A stretch of 38,972 bases of DNA from Hyphomicrobiales bacterium (lineage in GTDB: Bacteria > Pseudomonadota > Alphaproteobacteria > Rhizobiales > Rhizobiaceae): the NCBI GenBank assembly GCA_900473685.1, contig UCNE01000027.1, forward strand, positions 1 through 38,972, given 5' to 3'. Position 1 is the stretch's first letter. Each line of letters begins with the position of its first letter. A program made the position numbers and the translations under genes. Below are positions 1 to 8,117 of this stretch, one piece after another. The notes beneath the pieces were generated by a model, which was given only the letters and a program-made list of their open reading frames with translations, did not search any database and was not told the origin of the DNA.

Positions 1-579
1 ATGCGCCGCCCGCTCGATGGATTTGAATGTATCGGCGCCAAGTTGGCCGTAAAGAACGTTGTCGCCGGTGCCACCGATCAGCGTGTCATTGCCACCGCCA
101 CCGAATAGCTGGTCGTTGCCGCCAGCTCCTTCCAGGGTGTCATTCTGTACGGTTCCGAACAGCCGGTCGGCACTGACGGTGCCGGTTTCCGTTTTGGCAC
201 CCTGCTTGTCGAAGATGAAATCCCCGGCGGTCAGCTTGCTCGCTGCGAACTTGGTCAGCTGGATGGAGTGCGCGTAGCCGTAATAGTACGCATTGAAATA
301 GGCGTCGGTGCCATTCCTCGTCTCGAAGATCAGCTTCAGCTGATCAAAACTCGATATGCCGAAGGCCGAGACGTCGATCTTGTCTATACCGACCTGGAAG
401 TCGCTGATCGTGTCCAGGCTCTCACTGGTATAGTGGGCAACCCGCTTCGTCGATTCGAACGTATCGGCACCGCCATTGCCGATCAGGATATTTTCGCCAA
501 TACCGCCAACCAGCGTATCGTTACCACCGCCACTTGTCAGCGTTTCCTTGCTGCCGCTTACACCCACAATTCTTGCCAT
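1..579 (-). CDS. RTX-type calcium-binding protein, N-terminal part (cut by window edge)
   Basis: Open frame of 193 codons from an ATG at 579-577 to the window edge without a stop, so the C-terminus lies outside. After about 10 residues come nonapeptide-like repeats of the RTX (hemolysin-type calcium-binding) family, such as GGGNDTLVGG, and a second group near residues 150-180 (GGNDQLFGGGGNDTLIGG). Between them is a segment of the kind found in serralysin C-terminal domains (DTISDFQVGIDKIDVSAFG). Such proteins are exported unfolded by type I secretion and fold on binding extracellular calcium. It lies head-to-tail with the larger RTX gene on the same strand, with a terminator between them. The start has no strong Shine-Dalgarno sequence. 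Family assignment is secure; the specific function (adhesin, enzyme, surface protein) cannot be told from this fragment. Confidence 0.8.
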   Translation of the reverse strand, partial: MARIVGVSGSKETLTSGGGNDTLVGGIGENILIGNGGADTFESTKRVAHYTSESLDTISDFQVGIDKIDVSAFGISSFDQLKLIFETRNGTDAYFNAYYYGYAHSIQLTKFAASKLTAGDFIFDKQGAKTETGTVSADRLFGTVQNDTLEGAGGNDQLFGGGGNDTLIGGTGDNVLYGQLGADTFKSIERAAH

Positions 580-968
580 TCAAACACCCATCCATCCGAA
601 TATGCTAAAACATCAAACGATTACGCGGCGCGCTTGCTGGCCGCAGCAATACTACCACCCATAGCAAAGGTTGCAAAAAACGCAATTGCGCGTGCAAAAA
701 TACTTGATGCAGAAGGAGGAGGCGACGCGCAGCTGAGGCAAAACGCCATCTGAAACGCCACATCTTGGCACACAAAACTGCCCACCGATCACGACCGGTA
801 AACCGCCAGGCGCGGTTTGGGCTGCACGGGAGGTCGATGTCTACAGCGCTGTAATCTTACAACAGAAAAGGCGGCCCGCGATGAGGCCGCCGTTCTTGTT
901 TATTGTCCGGTTTCGCTTCCTGGATGACACCCAGGGAAACGGCCACGGCCGTCAAAGTATTGCAGTCC
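580..968. other. Intergenic region between two RTX genes
   Basis: This 389-base gap contains the terminator of the downstream-reading RTX gene at 861-892 and presumably the promoter of the partial RTX gene near 580-700. The part near 590-720 is noticeably richer in A and T than the genes. No credible gene is seen; open frames here are short and partly antisense to the RTX gene. Confidence 0.6.
861..892 (-). terminator. Rho-independent terminator of the 764-aa RTX gene
   Basis: Read on the minus strand, GGCGGCC (891-885) pairs with GGCCGCC (876-870) around an 8-base loop and is followed directly by TTTTCTGTT. It lies about 80 bases beyond the stop codon at 969. Confidence 0.8.
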
Positions 969-3263
969 CTACACGACGAAGAAGTCTGCGTTGGTCAGTG
1001 CCAGGTTTGTCGAGAGCGTGGCAAAATGCACCGCGCCCCCGGCCGCATTGCCGTTGGAATCGTAGAACAGCTTGCCCGTATCCGTCTCATAGATCACCCG
1101 GTCGTCAGCATCGTGGGCGAGACCGCTGGCACTCTTGAAAAAGGCGCCCGACGCCAGCACGCCGGTTTTTGTCAACGCCTTGAAAACGCTGTTCTCCAAG
1201 CGGATGGAATCGGCATCGAAACCAGCCGTCCGGTCGATGGTGAAATCAAGGATTCGGTCGACATTGGTCGTGGCGCTGAGCGCGGAATTGAACATGAAGA
1301 TGTCGGCGCCCCAGCCGCCTTTCAGCGTATCGTTACCTCCCAAGCCATTCAGTATGTTGTTGTTTTCGTAGCCAACCAACACATTGTTGGCATTGTTTCC
1401 GGTGGCGCTGTACGCCTCCCAGCCGGTCAACACCAAGTTTTCGATGCTACCAGCCACCTGCGCCGCATCGGAGAGGCTGAAATCGACTGAGGATTTCACC
1501 GTATCCGTGCCACCCGAACCGGCAATCGATTCATCGACAAAATCGCCGTAACCGACGAAATACGTGTCGTTGCCTGCAAGGCCGCTCAGTGTATTGGCAC
1601 CCTCATTCCCGATCAGCAGGTTGTTCAGTGCATTGCCAGTGGCGCTGATCGCTGCCGAACCCGTCAACATCAGATTTTCGACATCTCCCAGCGCCTGCGC
1701 CTTGTTGCTGAGGCTGAAGGTAACCGAGGATTTCACCAGATCCGTCCCCGAAGAGCCGGTTTCATCAACCTTGTCTCGCGCTCCGACGATATAGATATCG
1801 TTGCCAGCCCCGCCGCTCAACAGGTTGGCACCGCTATTTCCCGTCAAGATATTGTTGCCCGCGTTGCCCGTGGCATTGATGGCAGCGCTGCCGGTCAGCG
1901 TCAGGTTCTCGATATTGCCAGCCGCCTGCGCCGTATCGGCCAGACTGAAGGTGACCGAGGACAAAACCAGATCCGTACCGGAGGAACCGGCTTCATTGAC
2001 CTTGTCTCCGGCACCGACGATGTAGATGTCATTGCCCGCACCGCCGCTCAAAATGTTGGCGCCGCTGTTTCCCGTCAACACATTGTTGCTCGCATTGCCG
2101 GTTCCATTGATCGCAGCATTGCCGGTCAGCGTCAGATTCTCGATGAAGCCACGAACCTGGGTCTTGCTGGCAAGGTTGAAGCTGACCGACGACTTCACTA
2201 AATCTATATCCCAATAGTTGCTGCCGACATCCACCACGGTGTCGCCTGCGTTATCGACCACGTATGTGTCGGAACCCGCGCCGCCCGACAGAACGTCAGC
2301 TCCGGCGCCGCCATCAAGAATGTCGTCGCCGTCCTGTCCGATGAACTCGTTGGCATCACTGTTGCCGATCAAAGTATCGTTGGCTCCGGTTCCGCGTACG
2401 CCTTCGATACCCGCCAGTGTGTCACGATGCCCGAAACCGTCGAGGGCATAGCCCACCGCGAGATTGACGGTGACACCACGCGGCCCGTTGAGAGAGGCGT
2501 CGCTTTGGTACTCAACCCAGTCGAACCCGGCGCGGCCATCGATGGTATCGCGGCCACCAAGGCCTCTGAATGTTTCATCGGCGCCCGACCCATACAGGGC
2601 ATCTGCGAACTGACTGCCATGAAAAACCGTCATGCCGGTAAAAGTTTCTGCATTGGCCCATGGATCGATGGCCGTGCCGAGGTCGGCATCGACCGTCACG
2701 CCGCGACGCGCGGACGTGTCACCGTAGGCATCGCTGAAACTCAGCGTATTCTTTTCGCCCGCACTGGTGACGTAGGTATCGATACCCGCTCCACCTTGAA
2801 AGAAATCGCCGAGCTGCGAGCCGCCGCCGATCAGCGTGTCATTGCCGCCGCCACCCAGAAAAACATCATCGCCGGTGGTTCCTGCAATCGTGTCGTCGCC
2901 GGAGAAAAGCCACCGGTAAACGTTCGACCAGCTGTTGCTTGTCTCCATCACAATGGTGAAGTCTGCGAGAGTGACGTTGCTGCCGGTCAGATCGACGCTC
3001 TGGTAGAGGGTGCCATTTCCATCGCGCAACTCGACGCCGGTCAACATGCCGCCCGTACCAACCAGTTCATTTCCCTGATACTGGAAATTCTGCCCGAGAA
3101 ATTTCAGGGTCATGCCGTTCCAAAGCGTAAACGTGACATCGGTCGCGCTCATGGAAATCTCGGCATTCCCCCATTCCGCGTCGAGATATTCAGCAAAATT
3201 CGGGTTTTTTCCTTCGTCCGGAAGGTATTTTTTGCCCGGCCAATAGTGGGTATAGGTTGCCAT
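969..3263 (-). CDS. Large RTX calcium-binding repeat protein, probably type I secreted
   Basis: 764 residues from the ATG at 3263-3261, preceded by GGGGCGAGAG; a longer frame to 3374 exists but lacks a ribosome site. Residues 1-110 form a non-repetitive N-terminal region. Glycine/aspartate-rich RTX motifs follow (LGGGGNDTLIGGG near residue 135; GQDGDDILDGGAGADVLSGG near residue 310). Residues ~335-645 hold four tandem units of about 77 residues, each with a V(K/L)SSV-F-L strand, an IENL-LTG motif, NNxLxGN and LSGxAGNDxYxVG. The C-terminal ~100 residues are serralysin-like, and the chain ends in DFFVV, the hydrophobic tail typical of type I substrates. No signal peptide is present, as expected. 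No ABC exporter or membrane-fusion gene lies in the window, so the exporter is encoded elsewhere. A role as adhesin or biofilm protein is inference only. Confidence 0.88.
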   Translation of the reverse strand: MATYTHYWPGKKYLPDEGKNPNFAEYLDAEWGNAEISMSATDVTFTLWNGMTLKFLGQNFQYQGNELVGTGGMLTGVELRDGNGTLYQSVDLTGSNVTLADFTIVMETSNSWSNVYRWLFSGDDTIAGTTGDDVFLGGGGNDTLIGGGSQLGDFFQGGAGIDTYVTSAGEKNTLSFSDAYGDTSARRGVTVDADLGTAIDPWANAETFTGMTVFHGSQFADALYGSGADETFRGLGGRDTIDGRAGFDWVEYQSDASLNGPRGVTVNLAVGYALDGFGHRDTLAGIEGVRGTGANDTLIGNSDANEFIGQDGDDILDGGAGADVLSGGAGSDTYVVDNAGDTVVDVGSNYWDIDLVKSSVSFNLASKTQVRGFIENLTLTGNAAINGTGNASNNVLTGNSGANILSGGAGNDIYIVGAGDKVNEAGSSGTDLVLSSVTFSLADTAQAAGNIENLTLTGSAAINATGNAGNNILTGNSGANLLSGGAGNDIYIVGARDKVDETGSSGTDLVKSSVTFSLSNKAQALGDVENLMLTGSAAISATGNALNNLLIGNEGANTLSGLAGNDTYFVGYGDFVDESIAGSGGTDTVKSSVDFSLSDAAQVAGSIENLVLTGWEAYSATGNNANNVLVGYENNNILNGLGGNDTLKGGWGADIFMFNSALSATTNVDRILDFTIDRTAGFDADSIRLENSVFKALTKTGVLASGAFFKSASGLAHDADDRVIYETDTGKLFYDSNGNAAGGAVHFATLSTNLALTNADFFVV
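1333..2256 (-). repeat. Four tandem ~231-bp coding repeats inside the RTX gene
   Basis: Matching points (TTGCCxGC... on the plus strand) occur at about 1333, 1570, 1801 and 2032. Spacings are 237, 231 and 231 bases, all multiples of three. The 237-base step reflects two extra residues in one unit. Units starting at 1801 and 2032 are the most alike at DNA level, which suggests recent duplication or gene conversion. Confidence 0.8.
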
Positions 3264-3547
3264 TCTCTCGCCCCGTTCGCGCTTCCACACACACACGCCG
3301 ATTCGATTTCGGCGCTGCTTCTGGTTGCAACACCTAGCAAGCGGAATGATTGAAGCCAAGCCCGGCCGGGACAACTATTGAGATTTGGTTAAAATGGCTG
3401 AGGCTGTTCTTCGACAAGGTCCAAGAGCCCTTGGCATGGTGGGCATCAATGACGCCTTCACGCATTGCCTTGGACGATCTATTATATTGTTTTTCTATAT
3501 AATTTACGCGGTTGCGCAACCAGCACTGATTCTTGAGGATAATGTGG

Positions 3548-3583
3548 GCGGAGGTGGCAACGTCACGCCTCCGCGGCCTTTTT
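3548..3583 (+). terminator. Terminator-like hairpin on the plus strand
   Basis: GCGGAGG (3548-3554) pairs with CCTCCGC (3568-3574), followed by GGCC and five T (3579-3583). No annotated plus-strand gene ends just before it, so it may end an unrecognised short transcript starting somewhere in 3264-3540. Confidence 0.5.
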
Positions 3584-3589
3584 CACGCC

Positions 3590-3620
3590 AAAAAAAGCCC
3601 GGCAGATCGCTCCGCCGGGA
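3590..3620 (-). terminator. Rho-independent terminator of ohr
   Basis: On the minus strand CCCGGC (3619-3614) and GCCGGG (3603-3598) form a stem with a 10-base loop, followed by C and seven T. It lies about 25 bases after the ohr stop codon. Confidence 0.85.
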
Positions 3621-3644
3621 CATTTTCCAGATAGCGTTCTGTTC

Positions 3645-4067
3645 TCAGGCGAGCTTGGCCGAGATTTCGGTCGAGGTGCGCAGCGCGTGGCTGTAGGGGC
3701 AGACGATGTGGGCGGCGGCGACGAGTTTTTCGCCGACCTCGCGATCGACACCCGGCAGGCTGACGGAGATCGACGGGCTGATGTAGAAGCCGGTGCCGTC
3801 TTCGCGCGGACCGATGCCGACAGTCGTAGTGACCGTCGCGTCTTCCGGAATCTTGACCTTTTCCTTGCCGGCGACGAATTTCAGCGCGCCGAGGAAGCAG
3901 GCGGAATAGCCGGCCGCAAACAGCTGCTCGGGATTGGTGCCGGTCGCACCATCGCCGCCGAGTTCCTTCGGAACGGTCAGCGTCACATCGAGAACACCGT
4001 TTTCACTGACGGCGTGGCCGGCGCGGCCACCGGTGGCGGATGCCTTGGTTGTGTAGAGAATGGGCAT
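3645..4067 (-). CDS. ohr: Organic hydroperoxide resistance protein (Ohr, OsmC superfamily)
   Basis: 140 residues, the usual Ohr length. Ohr is a thiol peroxidase that reduces organic (fatty-acid) hydroperoxides in the cytoplasm. The two redox cysteines are visible at Cys57 (GYSACFLGAL) and Cys123 (HIVCPYSHA). The conserved active-site arginine (Arg15, GGRAGHA) and glutamate (Glu47, NPEQLFAAGYSAC) are also present, which favours Ohr over the OsmC subgroup. GGAGA just upstream of the ATG (4067-4065) supports the start. The gene is divergent from a MarR-type regulator whose redox cysteine and upstream palindrome fit OhrR. Expression is therefore expected to be induced by organic peroxides through release of OhrR. 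Confidence 0.93.
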   Translation of the reverse strand: MPILYTTKASATGGRAGHAVSENGVLDVTLTVPKELGGDGATGTNPEQLFAAGYSACFLGALKFVAGKEKVKIPEDATVTTTVGIGPREDGTGFYISPSISVSLPGVDREVGEKLVAAAHIVCPYSHALRTSTEISAKLA

Positions 4068-4118
4068 GTCAGTCTCCTTGCTTTCTCAGCGGTTGATGGC
4101 GGGGCAAAATGTTGCCTG

Positions 4119-4139
4119 AATTTTCAATATCGCAAAATT
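4119..4139. promoter_or_regulatory. Second, imperfect OhrR-like half-site pair
   Basis: AATTTT (4119-4124) and AAAATT (4134-4139) form inverted arms around a weaker centre containing CGCAAAATT, which resembles one half of the palindrome 20 bases to the right. It could be a second, weaker operator closer to ohr. Confidence 0.4.
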
Positions 4140-4156
4140 TAATTGGACGCAATATA

Positions 4157-4175
4157 ATTTTGCAAATTGCAAAAT
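4157..4175. promoter_or_regulatory. Probable OhrR operator (perfect 9+1+9 palindrome)
   Basis: ATTTTGCAA (4157-4165) and TTGCAAAAT (4167-4175) are perfect inverted arms around a single A. It lies in the divergent ohr/ohrR promoter region, 90 bases from the ohr start and 60 from the ohrR start. Known OhrR operators are AT-rich palindromes with TTGCAA-type cores, so the assignment combines an observed palindrome with family knowledge. Confidence 0.75.
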
Positions 4176-4235
4176 GGCACTAAAACTGCGACACTGTCCA
4201 CTATGACCAGCGATAACGACATACGTAAGGACGAT

Positions 4236-4682
4236 ATGAAAGAAGGCGATGCCCTGGCGCTTGGCCAGCAGCTTTGCTTCGCCGTCTATTCCGTCGCCCA
4301 TGCCTTCAACCGGACCTACAAGCCCCTGCTTGAAAAGTTCGGCCTCACCTATCCGCAATATCTGGTGCTTCTGGCGCTGTGGCAAAAGGACAGGATGACG
4401 GTGAAGGGAATAGGCGAGGAACTGGGGCTGGACTCCGGCACGCTTTCGCCGCTGCTCAAGCGGCTGGAAACCGCCGGCTTCGTCAGCCGCATCCGCGACA
4501 AGGGCGACGAACGGCAGGTGATCGTCACCTTGACCCAAAAAGGCGCGGCGCTGAAGACAGATGCATTCGGTATTCTGGCGGAAATCGGCAAGGCGACGGG
4601 ATGCAGCATGGCGGAAGCCACAGCTTTACGCTCGGCTCTGCATGATCTCAGCAATCATCTTGGTGAAAACCAGCAATCCTGA
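4236..4682 (+). CDS. ohrR: MarR-family organic-peroxide sensor and repressor OhrR
   Basis: 148 residues from ATG 4236, chosen because AAGGA (4227-4231) precedes it. An in-frame ATG at 4203 and a TTG at 4167 are possible, but the latter lies inside the palindrome. The N-terminal Cys14 in QQLCFAVYSVAHAFN matches the peroxide-sensing cysteine of OhrR proteins. The winged helix spans about residues 45-110, with LGLDSGTLSPLLKRLE as recognition helix region and RDKGDERQVIVTLT as wing. Oxidation of the cysteine by organic hydroperoxide releases the dimer from DNA. The gene is divergent from ohr and shares the palindromic control region, so it probably also regulates itself. Confidence 0.9.
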   Translation: MKEGDALALGQQLCFAVYSVAHAFNRTYKPLLEKFGLTYPQYLVLLALWQKDRMTVKGIGEELGLDSGTLSPLLKRLETAGFVSRIRDKGDERQVIVTLTQKGAALKTDAFGILAEIGKATGCSMAEATALRSALHDLSNHLGENQQS

Positions 4683-4770
4683 CGCCGGAAACACCGCGCT
4701 CGCCTTCCAATACACAACCGATGCGCTCATATTCATTTCCGACGATTGACATCGCTGGGAGGCGGTAGCC

Positions 4771-6684
4771 GTGCTGAGGGAGCATCGAGCGAGACGATCG
4801 GGCCTGCTGACCGGAGGGGCCGGTATCGCCGTGGGCGCTGCGGTGATGACCCTGTGGCTTGTCCAGCCGCACGATCTTGCCGCCGCCGCGCCGCTGGCCT
4901 TTGCGATGCAGTTCAATACGGCACTCTGTTTCGTGCTCTCCGGCAGCGCCGTTTGCCTGCTTTTGGCCGGAGCGCCCCGCCTGTCCCTGGCACTTTCTGG
5001 CCTCACCACCCTGTTTGCGGTAGCCATGCTGGCCCAGCATGTCTTCGCCATCGACCTTCATATCGACCAGATGTTGCTCAAACCGTTTGTCGCGGTCGGC
5101 ACAAGCCCGCCGGGGCGGATGGCGGCCAATGCGGCGCTCTGCTTCGTGCTGATCAACAGCGCCGTCATGCTCAGCGTCCTTCTCGGCAGGACCTCGACGG
5201 TGAGGATCGTTCTTGCGGCCCTCGTCTTCATGATCGCGACAAGCGCCCTGCTCGGCTATCTGCTGAGCATCTCCACCGCCCATGACTGGCTGCCGATGGT
5301 GCGCATGTCGCCGCAGACCGCCTTCTGCTTTTTCTGCCTGTCGGCCGGCCTGATCTTTATCGATATCGAGCGGCTCGGCTATCATCCGCCTGTGGTTGCG
5401 GCGGCATTGGCGGCGGCCACCTATCTGCTGCTTCTGATCATCACCTATGTCGAAATGGTGCGCCAGGAAGCGCTGTTCAGCCAGGAGCTTCCGGCCGGCG
5501 AGCAGAGCAATGCGCGCTCGACGCTGCTGGCCGTGCTCCTTTTGTCCGGCGCCGTCTATGCCTGCCTGATCGTCTATGCGTTTCGCAGCGCCGAAAAATC
5601 CCGAAAAATGGCTGCGCAACTTGCGGAGAGCCAGAAGCGGCTGGCGGCGATTATCGATACTGCGGCGGATGGTTTCATCACCTTCGACCAGCACGGCGCC
5701 CTTCTCTCGGTCAATCCAGCCTGCGAGCGCCTGTTTGGTTATCCTGCAGACGAGATGCTCCGGCAAAACATCCGGGCATTTTTCCCACCCGGCGACGATT
5801 TCCAAGACCATGCCGGGACCGCCATGGACGATTTCGCCGGCGCCGGCCGTGAGCGGGATGCGCAGCGCAAGGACGGATCACGGTTTGCCGCCGATCTTTC
5901 CGTGACCAGGATCGATCTCGGCCATCAGGTGATCTACAGCGGCATCATCCGCGACATGTCCGAGCGAAAGGCCTATGAGCGCGACATTCTCGATGCCAAT
6001 GCCGAGCTGGAGGAATTCTCCTACCGGACATCGCACGACCTGCGCGCGCCGATCGCCTCGTCGCTCGGGCTGATGTCGGTGGTCGAGGACATGATCCGTC
6101 AAGGCGCTGGCCTGGCCGACATCAACCCGGTCCTTGCGCGGGTCGACCAGAGCTTCCGCAAGCTCGATCACCTGATCCAGAACATCATCGTTCTCACCCG
6201 CACCAAGATGATGGACGAGCCGGAGAGCCCCATCCCGGTCGCCCGCACGGTGCGCGAGACGATCGAGCGGCTGCGCCAGACCAATGGCGGTCGCTCATCC
6301 ACCGTGCATGTCGATATTGCCGACACGGTGATTGTGCGCCGCAAGGCCAGCCGGTTTCAGACCATTATCGACAACCTCCTGTCGAACGCCCTCAAGTTTC
6401 AGGACCCGGCCGAACCGGTGCCCGAGATTTTCGTGCATGCCGCATCGGTGAAGGGGCGGTTCGTGCTGTCGGTGGCGGATAACGGGCTCGGCATTCCGCC
6501 CGGCACCGAGCCGCAACTTTTCCAGATGTTCAAGCGTTTTCATCCGCAGCACGCGCCGGGAAGCGGGCTTGGGCTCTATATCCTGCGCAAGAGCGCCGAA
6601 CATCTGGGCGGCACCGTCGCCTACAGGCGGCAGAACAAGGGCAGCATCTTCACGGTGACCCTGCCGGAGGAAAACGCCAGATGA
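4771..6684 (+). CDS. Membrane-bound PAS sensor histidine kinase
   Basis: 637 residues from a GTG at 4771 with GGGAGG 8 bases upstream. The first ~270 residues contain about eight hydrophobic helices, with repeated FNTALCFVLSG / NAALCFVLINS / QTAFCFFCLSAG segments. This suggests a membrane sensor domain with internal repeats. A PAS domain follows (residues ~291-405, AADGFITFDQHGALLSVNPA), then HisKA with the phosphorylated His422 (TSHDLRAPI) and HATPase_c (~525-635) with N box (DNLLSNALKF), G1 (DNGLGIP) and G2 (GSGLGLYIL). All catalytic motifs are intact. Its stop overlaps the ATG of the response regulator (ATGA), implying translational coupling and a cognate pair. The stimulus is unknown. Confidence 0.9.
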   Translation: MLREHRARRSGLLTGGAGIAVGAAVMTLWLVQPHDLAAAAPLAFAMQFNTALCFVLSGSAVCLLLAGAPRLSLALSGLTTLFAVAMLAQHVFAIDLHIDQMLLKPFVAVGTSPPGRMAANAALCFVLINSAVMLSVLLGRTSTVRIVLAALVFMIATSALLGYLLSISTAHDWLPMVRMSPQTAFCFFCLSAGLIFIDIERLGYHPPVVAAALAAATYLLLLIITYVEMVRQEALFSQELPAGEQSNARSTLLAVLLLSGAVYACLIVYAFRSAEKSRKMAAQLAESQKRLAAIIDTAADGFITFDQHGALLSVNPACERLFGYPADEMLRQNIRAFFPPGDDFQDHAGTAMDDFAGAGRERDAQRKDGSRFAADLSVTRIDLGHQVIYSGIIRDMSERKAYERDILDANAELEEFSYRTSHDLRAPIASSLGLMSVVEDMIRQGAGLADINPVLARVDQSFRKLDHLIQNIIVLTRTKMMDEPESPIPVARTVRETIERLRQTNGGRSSTVHVDIADTVIVRRKASRFQTIIDNLLSNALKFQDPAEPVPEIFVHAASVKGRFVLSVADNGLGIPPGTEPQLFQMFKRFHPQHAPGSGLGLYILRKSAEHLGGTVAYRRQNKGSIFTVTLPEENAR

Positions 6685-7073
6685 CGATCGGCTCCATCCT
6701 GACCGTCGATGACGACGAGAACGACCTGTTCGTCTGCAGCTATACGATCAGGCGGTTCGATCCCCAGATCATCGTCCTGAAAGCCATGAACGGACTGGAG
6801 GCGCTGACCGTGCTCCGGCAGACGACGCCCGATGCCATCATCCTCGACATCAACATGCCTGTAATGAACGGCTTTGAATTCCTGGAGCATTATTTACGCG
6901 ACTTCGGCACGCATATGCCGGTGGTCGCCATGCTGACCAGCTCGCACCATGCCAGCGATCGCGAACGGGCACTGCGCTACGGTTTCGTCAAAAGCTATTT
7001 CGAAAAACCGCTGACATTCGAAAACCTCCGGCAGCTGGCTGCGTTGCTGGACACGGCGAAAAACCGGGCCTGA
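6681..7073 (+). CDS. Single-domain response regulator (CheY-like receiver)
   Basis: 130 residues, all receiver domain with no output domain. Acidic pocket Asp10-Asp12 (TVDDDEND), phospho-acceptor Asp56 (ILDINMPVMNG), Thr86 (AMLTSS) and Lys109 (FEKP) are all present, so it should accept phosphate. It overlaps the kinase stop by 4 bases. It resembles the phytochrome-associated type of small receiver that follows HisKA kinases with an HDLRAPI box. With no DNA-binding part it must act through protein contacts, as a phosphate relay or an allosteric partner; which one cannot be told here. Confidence 0.9.
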   Translation: MTIGSILTVDDDENDLFVCSYTIRRFDPQIIVLKAMNGLEALTVLRQTTPDAIILDINMPVMNGFEFLEHYLRDFGTHMPVVAMLTSSHHASDRERALRYGFVKSYFEKPLTFENLRQLAALLDTAKNRA

Positions 7074-7090
7074 GCACGCAGCCTGCGGCC

Positions 7091-7113
7091 TGGCGCATCC
7101 TGCCGATGCGCCA
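7091..7113. terminator. Bidirectional hairpin between convergent genes
   Basis: TGGCGCATC (7091-7099) and GATGCGCCA (7105-7113) form a perfect 9-bp stem with a 5-base loop. It lies in the 55-base gap between the response regulator and the convergent transpeptidase. The T-run is weak on both strands. Confidence 0.6.
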
Positions 7114-7128
7114 TCGCTTTCCGATCCC

Positions 7129-7917
7129 TCAGATGACCAGGATCGGCGCCTTGTCGCGGACGCGGTCATAGAGGTCGATGACATCCTGGTTGATCAGGCG
7201 GACACAGCCGGACGAGACGGCCTTGCCGATCGACTGCCATTCCGGCGATCCATGCAGGCGGTAGAGCGTATCTTCGCCATTCTGGAAGATATACATGGCG
7301 CGCGCACCGAGCGGATTGTCGAGGCCCGGCGCCATGCCGCCGTTGGCAATGGAGTATTTTTCCAGATGCGGCTGACGCGCCACCATCTCGTTCGGCGGCT
7401 TCCAACGCGGCCATTTCTGCTTCCACTGGAGGACGCCCCTGCCCGACCAGGCAAAGCCCTCGCGGCCGATGCCGACACCGTAGCGCATCGCCGAGCCGTT
7501 GGAGAGGATGAGATAGAGAAAACGCTCGCCGGTATCGACGATGATGGTGCCTGGCTTCTCGCCGAACGTGTTGTCGACCTGCTGCCGATAGAAGCGAGCG
7601 TCGATCTGTTCGTAGGGCACCGCCGGAATGTTGAAGCCACCGTCGAATTTGGGGCCGTACATATCGGCATAATAGGCCGATTGAAGCGGCAGGCCCGTCG
7701 GGGTCATGCCATTGCCAACCGGACCTTCCAGCTCGGCACCATAACGCGGATCGGCAAAACGCCCCTCCTGGGACGGATCGCGGAAATAGGGCGCTGTTTC
7801 AGCGCGGAAACGGTCGGTATTCATCGACGACGTACAGCCTGCAAGGCCAGCAGACGCGACCGCAAGCCCGGACATATTGAGGAACTGCCGGCGGGAGAGA
7901 GCTTTTGAAAGGGTCAT
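7129..7917 (-). CDS. L,D-transpeptidase (YkuD domain) lipoprotein
   Basis: 262 residues from the ATG at 7917; a longer frame to 8022 is less likely because the signal sequence begins at this methionine. The N-terminus has a twin-arginine-like SRRQFLNMSG, a hydrophobic stretch and a lipobox (GLAGC), so export with lipid anchoring is likely. The YkuD domain occupies about residues 125-262, with catalytic His222 (LHGSPEW) and Cys238 (SSGCVRLINQD). These enzymes form 3-3 peptidoglycan cross-links or attach proteins to peptidoglycan in the periplasm. Rhizobiales carry many paralogues, so the exact role is open. It stands alone, convergent with the two-component genes. Confidence 0.88.
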   Translation of the reverse strand: MTLSKALSRRQFLNMSGLAVASAGLAGCTSSMNTDRFRAETAPYFRDPSQEGRFADPRYGAELEGPVGNGMTPTGLPLQSAYYADMYGPKFDGGFNIPAVPYEQIDARFYRQQVDNTFGEKPGTIIVDTGERFLYLILSNGSAMRYGVGIGREGFAWSGRGVLQWKQKWPRWKPPNEMVARQPHLEKYSIANGGMAPGLDNPLGARAMYIFQNGEDTLYRLHGSPEWQSIGKAVSSGCVRLINQDVIDLYDRVRDKAPILVI

Positions 7918-8117
7918 TGAACTCTGTAATTCCGTTGACGCATATGGCGAAGGCGCAGCCGATGGCCACGCAGGCATTCTATCCCGGCAGAAAATACCGA
8001 TCTCTTGCCACAAGTATGGCAATTGCGGCTGGATCGGGGCTTGCGGCCGCTCTACGCCATCACGACTGCGAGAGCAAACGCCGGCGATGCAAAAACGCCA
8101 CAGGAACCCCGCCGGGT

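Larger units (their letters stand above)
3264..3644. other. Intergenic region between RTX and ohr genes
   Basis: This 381-base gap has two terminator-like hairpins pointing in opposite directions (3548-3583 on plus, 3590-3620 on minus) and an AT-rich inverted repeat, ATTATAT at 3481-3487 against ATATAAT at 3497-3503. No convincing protein gene was found. The plus-strand frame covering 3385-3696 runs through both hairpins and into the antisense of ohr. Confidence 0.55.

Noticed and set aside
1333..2256. Regular repeats that might look like a CRISPR array
   Set aside because: The period is 231 bases and in frame with an RTX protein; there are no short identical repeats with unique spacers and no cas genes.
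2427..3353. 308-codon plus-strand frame
   Set aside because: It is fully antisense to the RTX gene, whose repeats and calcium motifs are unmistakable; no ribosome site.
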